A DNA stretch of 64,000 nt from Cyclina sinensis (Eukaryota > Mollusca > Bivalvia > Venerida > Veneridae), in NCBI GenBank assembly GCA_012932295.1, contig JAAONU010000016.1, positions 17,203,530-17,267,529 on the forward strand. The letters run 5' to 3'. Under the pieces are notes generated by a model. The model was not told where the DNA came from. It saw only the letters and a list, made by a program, of their open reading frames with translations, and did not search any database. Positions 58,298-64,000 of this stretch are shown here, one piece after another. Each line of letters begins with the position of its first letter. The first letter of the stretch is position 1. A program made the translations under genes and the position numbers.

Positions 58298-59130
58298 AGC
58301 TCACCTGTCACATAGTGACACAGTGAGCTTTTCTGATCACCATTTGTCCGTAGTCCGTCTGTCCGTCCACAATTAGTTTGTTAACACTCTTGTGATCACA
58401 TTTTTTCCTCAATTGTCATGAAACTTGTTCAGGATGTTTGTCTCATTAATATCTCGGACGAGTTCGAACATGGGTTATCAGGGTTGGAAAACTAGGTCAC
58501 AGAGCCCAAATATAGAAAAACCTTGTTAACACTCTAGAGGTTACATTTTCAGCCCAAATAATCTGGCAATTTGTCAGATAGGTTGCTTTTAAGATTTCTA
58601 GGTCAAGATTAAATATGGGTCATCTGGGGTCAAAAACTAGGTCACAGAGCCCAAATATTGAAAAACCTTGTTAACACTCTAGAGGTTACATTTTCAGCCC
58701 AAATAATCTGGAAATTTGTCAGAAAGGTTGCTTCTAAGATTTCTAGCAAAAGTTCAAATATGGGTTATCTGGGTTGAAAAACTAGGTCGCAGGGCCAAAA
58801 ATAGAAAAATCTTGTTAACACTCTAGAGGTTACATTTTCAGCCCAAATAATCTAGAAATTTTTCAGAAAGTTTGCCTTGAGGTTTTCTAGATCAAGTTTG
58901 AATATGGGACATCTAGGTTAAAAAACTAGGTCATAGAGCCCAAATATGGAAAAACCTTGTTAACACTCTAGAGGTAACATTTTCAGTCCAAATGTCCTGG
59001 AAATTTGTCAAATAGATTGTTTCAATAATTTCTAGGTCAAGTTTGATTATGGGTCATCTGGGGTCAATTAACTTTGTTAAAAGCAGTCATACTCAGGCGA
59101 GCGATACAGGGCTATCATGACCCTCTTGTT
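58298..59130 (+). mobile_element. Helentron-like element, GTCAC-stem variant
   Basis: It starts AGCTCACCTGTCAC-ATA-GTGACACAGTGAGCT, then GTCCGT repeats, four to five AACTAGGTCACAGAGCCC units, and the end ACTCAGGCGAGCGATACAGG with a changed hairpin (GGGCTATCATGACCC) and CTCTTGTT. Confidence 0.65.
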
Positions 59131-59394
59131 TCACAAAGTTATTCCCCTTTAATCTCTCAAAAATTTTCCAAAAATCTACATTTCCTTAAATATTTCTGGA
59201 ACCTATCTATGCATTTGATTGAGACTTTATTCAAATTTTATTGTTTTTATTATTAGTTTACACAAGACATTCCCATCCATCTTTCCATCTATCAGTCCTC
59301 AAAATCTGGATCCTGCAATAATTCAAAACTTGGAACATTTTCATTAAATTTGAAATATGGATATATTGCAGAATACAGATTTTTAGCTCACCTG
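59131..59394. other. Spacer between two elements, no feature seen
   Basis: 264 bases with one diverged GTTATTCCCCTTTAATC segment, ending in the T run where the next element begins. Confidence 0.4.
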
Positions 59395-60355
59395 AGCCTT
59401 TGGCTCATGGTGGGTTATTGTGACCAGTCTTTGTCTGTTGTCCGTCAACAATTTCATACATGTTATCTCCTCTGAAACCTCGCGGCCAAATTTGATGAAA
59501 CTTGCCTGGGATGTTCCTTGCATGAAGCTCTACCAAAGTTGTTCAAAGAATTCAGTTCCATCAAGAACTCTGGTTGTTACCGCAACTTAAAGGAAAAACT
59601 TTGAATATCTTCTTGTCTGAAACTACAAGGCCCTGAGCCTTAAGATTTGGTATGTAGCATTGTCTAGTGGACCTCTATCAAGTTTGTTCAAATTATGCCC
59701 CTGGGGTCAAATTTGGCCCCACCCTGGGGGTCAATTGATTTTACATAGGCTTATATAGTGAAACTTTAAAAATCTTCTTGTCTGAAACCACAAGGCCCTG
59801 AGCCTAAAGATTTGGTATGTAGCATTGTCTTGTGAACCTCTAACAAGTTTGTTCAAATTATGCCCCTGGGATCAAATTTGGCCCATACCCAGGGGTCAAT
59901 GGATTTTACATAGGCTTATATAGTAAAACTTTAAAAATGTTCTTGTCTGAAACCACAAGGCCCAGAGATCTAAGATTTGGTATGAAACAAGCTTTATCAA
60001 GCTTTTTCGAATAATTGGATTAGGTTAAAGGTCACCAAGGCTGAAAATAGGTTTAAATACAGTACCTCATAGAGCCTTCATTTAAAAGCCAGTATCTTTG
60101 ATATTAGGTATATAGGATCCTTGCATGGACCTCTACCCATGGGTAGGGTTTTAGGTCACTGGGTCAAGGTCACCATAGCTTATGATAGATATTTCTACTT
60201 TCTGTCATAGAGACTTTATTTGTTGACTGATAATTTACATATTTATATTTACATTACTTACATATTTTCAGTTAAAACATGAAATACTGCTTAACTGCAA
60301 ACCTACTGCCAAAATACTCAGGTGAGCAATCTAGGGCCATCATGGCCCTCTTGTT
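59395..60355 (+). mobile_element. Helentron-like element, GAGCC-stem variant
   Basis: 5' hairpin GAGCC-TTT-GGCTC, two GGCCCCACCCTGGGGGTCAA units, the conserved 3' tail (TACTCAGGTGAGCAATCTAG), hairpin and CTCTTGTT. The next element follows after 8 bases. Confidence 0.65.
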
Positions 60356-60363
60356 TAATTTTT

Positions 60364-62259
60364 AGCTCACCTGAGTACATTGTGCTCAAGGTGAGCTTTT
60401 GTGATTGCCCTGTGTCCGTCATGCGTCATCAGCTTTTTACTTTAAGCAATATCTCCTCCTGTGGTTGCTATGGCAACAAGAATGAAAAACTTAAAAAATC
60501 TTCTTGTCTAAAACTGCTAAGCCCAGAGGTCAGAAATTTGGTACTAAGCATTGTCTAGTGGACTTCTACTAAGTTTGTTCAAATAATGTCTCTTGGGTCA
60601 CTACTGGCCCTGCCCAAGGTGTCACAAGTTTTACATAGCAATATAGAATAAAATCTTTAAAAATCTTCTTGTTTGAAACCACAAGGCCTAGAGTTCTAAA
60701 ATATAGCATGAAGCATTTTCAAGATGACCTCTACCAAGTTTGTTTAGATAATGTCCTTGGGGTCTCTATTTGCCCTGCCTGAGGGGTCACAAGTTTTACA
60801 AAGCAATATAGAAGAAAATCATTTAAAATCTTCTTGTCTGAAACCACAAAGCCTAGAGTTAAAAAATTTGGCATGAAGCATTAAGTGGACCTTTACCAAG
60901 AATGTTCATATAATGTCCCTGGGGTCACTATTGGCCCCGTCCGAGGGGTCACAACGTTTACATAGCAATATAGAACAAAATCTTTAAAAATCTTCATGTC
61001 TGAAACCACAAGGCCTAGAATTTTAAATTTGGTATAAAGCATTGTCTAGTGGACCTGTATTAAGCTTTTTCAAATTATTAGATTAGGTTAAAGGTCACGG
61101 AGGCTAAAAATAAATTTATCTACTGTACCTCATAGAGCCTTCATTTCTAGACCAATATCTTTGATAATTAGTATATAGGTTCCTTGCTTAACCTCTATTG
61201 ATTGATGGGACTTGAGGTCACTGGGTAAAGGTCACCATAGCTTCCAATAGATATTTCTGCTTTCTGTCATAGAGCCTTTATTTATTGACTGATATTTCTA
61301 ATCCCCTTCTGCAAAGCGGGGAGGAGATTATAGAAATGGCCTCTGTCTGTCAGTCCGTCCGTCTGTAACACTTTAGTGTCCGCTTCATAACTTTTAAACT
61401 GCTGAAAATTTTTTGAAATAACTTTGCACAAGTGATCACCATTATGAGAAGATGTGCAGATTGCAGTTACAGGGTTGCTACCCCCAAGGTCAAGGTCACA
61501 CTTAAAGGTCAGGTGTTAAAATGTCTACATTTTGTGTCCGCTCATAACTTTTAAACTACTGAAAATTTTTTGAAATAACTTGGCACAAGTGATCACCCTT
61601 ATAAGACAATGTGCAGAGCACAATAATTGGGTTGCTACCCCCAAGGTCAAGGTCACACTTAAAGGTCAAATCTTAAAAGTCTACATTTCATGTCCGCTCC
61701 ATAACTTTTATACTGCTGAAAATTTTTTAAAATAACTTGGCACAAGTGAACATCATTATGAAGCGATGTCCAGAGTGCAATAATTGGGTTGCTACCCACA
61801 AGGTCAAGGTCACAGTTAATGGTCAAATATCCACATTTCACGTCTGCTCTATATCTTACTAATTTGGCCTACAAAAAGTTTACTTTGCACTATGACACAA
61901 TGTACAGAACCCAACATCAAGGTTGCTACCCCCAAGGTCAAGCTTAAATGTTCTCCATAACTTTTTGACTTTATGGAAGATTTTAAATAACTTGGCACAA
62001 ATAATTACTATCATGAGTCTATGTGCTTATAATATGCATGGCACAACATCAAGGTCATGGTTGGTTAAAGGTCAAGAAGTACACATTCATGTCCGCTGCA
62101 GAAGGGGATTTAGCTGTCCTTCAGACTGCCTTCTACATAATTGGTTTGTAGGCACCTACATACCTTTAGTTAGAAAATGAAATACTGCTTCTTATCTTTG
62201 CTTAACAGCAAACCCACAGCCAGAGTACTCAGATGAGCGATCCATCATGGTCTTCTTAT
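60364..62259 (+). mobile_element. Helentron-like element carrying a nested repeat
   Basis: 5' hairpin GAGTAC-ATT-GTGCTC, four units, then the conserved tail split by 61298-62133. The tail resumes with GGTTTGTAGGCACCTACATA and ends TACTCAGATGAGCGATCCAT with a mostly deleted hairpin (CATCATGGTCTTCTT). The next element begins four bases later. Confidence 0.62.
61298..62133. mobile_element. Nested element with TCCCCTTCTGCA inverted ends
   Basis: The left end CTAATCCCCTTCTGCAAAGC is complementary to TGCAGAAGGGGATTTAG near the right end (62097-62113). The interior is about four units of 165 bp (cue: TCCGCTCATAACTTTTAAAC, GGTTGCTACCCCCAAGGTCA). It interrupts the tail that is continuous in other copies. 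Confidence 0.65.
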
Positions 62260-62263
62260 TTTT

Positions 62264-63240
62264 AGCTCACCTGTCACATAGTGACAGGGTAAGCTTTTGT
62301 GATCGCCTTTCGTCCGTCGTCCGTCCATCGTCCATTCACAATTGTTGTCGGCCCTCTAGCGGTCTTAATTTTGGTTCGATCTTCTTTAAACTTGGTCAGA
62401 ATGTTTATCTTAATGATATCTAGGTCAAGTTCATAGCTAGGTCATCTCACCCTTAAAACTAGGTCACTAGGTCAAATTATAGAAAAAGCTTGTCTGCACT
62501 CTAACGGTCTTAATTTTGGTCCGATCTTCTTCAAACTTGGTCAAAATGTTAATCTCAATGATATCTAGATCAGGTTTAAAACTGGATCATGTGACCTTCA
62601 AAACTAGGTCACAAGGTCAAATTATAGAAAAAGCTTGTCCGCACTCTAGCAGTCTTAATTTTGGTCTGTTCTTCTTCAAACTCGGTCTGATTGTTTATCT
62701 CAATGATGTCTAGGTCAAGTTCATAACTGGGTCATGTGACCTTGAAAACAAGGTAACTAGTTCGAATTTTAGAAAAAGCTTGTCCGCACTCTAGCAGTCT
62801 TAATTTTGGTCCCATCTTCTTCAAGCTTGGTCAGAATGTGTATCTCAATGATATCTAGGTCAGATTCGAAACTGGGTTATGTGACCTTGAAAACTAGGTC
62901 ACTAGGTCAAATTATAGAAAAAGCTTGTCCGCACTGTAGTAGTCTTAATTTTTCTCCGATTGTCTTCAAGCTTTGTCATAATGTTTATCTCGATGAAATC
63001 TAGGTCAAGTTTGAAACTAGGTCATGTGACTTTGAAATTTAGGTCACTAGGTCAAGTTATGATAAAAGCTTTTCTGCACTCTAGTGGTCTTAATTTTTGT
63101 CTGATCTTCACTTTCATTACCATAAGATCTTGGTTCCTTTCTTCAAATTGCCATATTGCATTATTGGTTCAAGAGTTATGGCCCCTGAAAGTGCTAAAAT
63201 TAACTATTTAAACCTTGTCTGCACAATAGCAGCTTCATTT
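62264..63240 (+). mobile_element. Helentron-like element, 5' portion
   Basis: 5' hairpin CTGTCAC-ATA-GTGACAG in AGCTCACC and GGTAAGCT, GTCCGTC repeats, then five units of about 148 bp (cue: CTAGCAGTCTTAATTTTGGT, ATCTCAATGATATCTAGGTC). No 3' hairpin occurs before the window ends. The frames at 62516-63211 read the unit. Confidence 0.6.
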
Positions 63241-64000
63241 TTGATTTGAATTTAATCAGACTTGTACAATACTTGAGTTAATATAAGATCTTGCAGGGTT
63301 GCCAGGGGACTTGAAAAGTCAGGGAAATTAGATTTTTTTTCAAGGTCAGGGAATTGTCAGGGAATTTTGAAAATTGGTCAGTTAGTGAAAAGTCAGGGAA
63401 AAATAATTTTTTAGGGCTAATATTGTTCTATTTTATTAAAGATTGCATTTACATATTTTTTCCGTTATGAATCTTTTTCTTTATAATTGTGTACATTGTA
63501 TCTTAATAAAAGTTCTAGTATTATAAATAACATTACTTAAAGACTGAAAGTCTTTGCAACCCTTACAACCAAAAATTAAAATAAGTATGTGTTACACTTG
63601 AAACCCATGTTCCTCCCTCCAAGATCCATGTCACAGCAACCCTCTGAACTTGGTAAGTTCTGCTATATAGGCCTTACTGCTGATAGTTTGTGTCTTGCCC
63701 ATATATTTTTTGCATCTATGGTTGGATTTTAAAATAATTAGCAGAATTGGCAATAGAGTGAACATGTGTTATGTACATAATCCCTGTTTGGAACGGTATT
63801 CCAACATTCAGTTCACAGCAACCTAGTTTTTTGTATAACGGCAGGGTTTTTAAAAAAATATTGCGGCACAAACTTCTACATTTTTCAAGATACTGCTTTG
63901 AAACTTCAAACATGTTAGGTGTCATGTGTATACGTGCCTGATATATTTTTTATGAGGCTCGGTCCATTATAGTCCACGTTGTGCTTTAACAATCCTGATG
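63241..64000. other. Mostly no feature; short GTCAGGGAA repeat
   Basis: 63297-63405 contains five GTCAGGGAA/AAGTCAGGGA motifs (for example GGTCAGGGAATTGTCAGGGA), part of a dispersed repeat. The rest is AT-rich with no supported gene; the - strand frame 63925-63716 has nothing recognisable. Confidence 0.45.

Noticed and set aside
63716..63925. 69-codon - strand frame at the window end
   Set aside because: AT-rich chance frame without motif, start context or neighbours.

Overview
This is eukaryotic, AT-rich, intron-rich and repeat-dominated animal DNA. The many modules that begin AGCTCACCTGAG, carry a GTCCGTCC microsatellite and end in a GGGCCATCATGGCCC hairpin look to me like repeats I associate with bivalve molluscs. 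The species is inferred from repeat style only. Most of the reported long open frames are chance or repeat readings.

One host gene is supported, on the + strand across about 11.7-34.5 kb. I rebuilt seven exons from splice sites and matching reading phases: 11727-11754, 12177-12352 and 19320-19384 (RRM-like), 22352-23558 (linker, KH-like stretch and first half of macro domain 1), 26376-27095 (rest of macro 1, then a degenerate macro 2), 32829-33070 (charged linker) and 34331-34511 (C3HC4 RING ending where a Deltex C-terminal domain should begin). The order RRM-like, macro, macro, RING resembles PARP9 and DTX3L, two separate vertebrate proteins that work as a complex, on one chain. The Deltex C-terminal domain, part of macro 2 and the 5' end were not found; the gene probably continues beyond 34.5 kb through a transposon-filled intron.

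The rest is transposable elements, often nested. (1) At least thirteen copies of a non-autonomous family with a 5' hairpin, subterminal inverted repeats and a 3' hairpin, which I interpret as Helitron/Helentron-like. Their interiors hold tandem arrays with units of about 105-170 bp. (2) An 11.4 kb Ty3/Gypsy LTR retrotransposon on the - strand (42117-53497) with recognisable gag, protease, reverse transcriptase, RNase H and integrase, a tRNA-Lys-type primer site, a polypurine tract and several inactivating lesions. (3) Two copies of a TA-flanked inverted-repeat element (19570-21701 and 50680-52384), the second lying inside the Gypsy leader. (4) Several foldback elements, including a 64 bp palindromic insertion with a 9 bp target duplication.

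No tRNA, rRNA or CRISPR features were seen.
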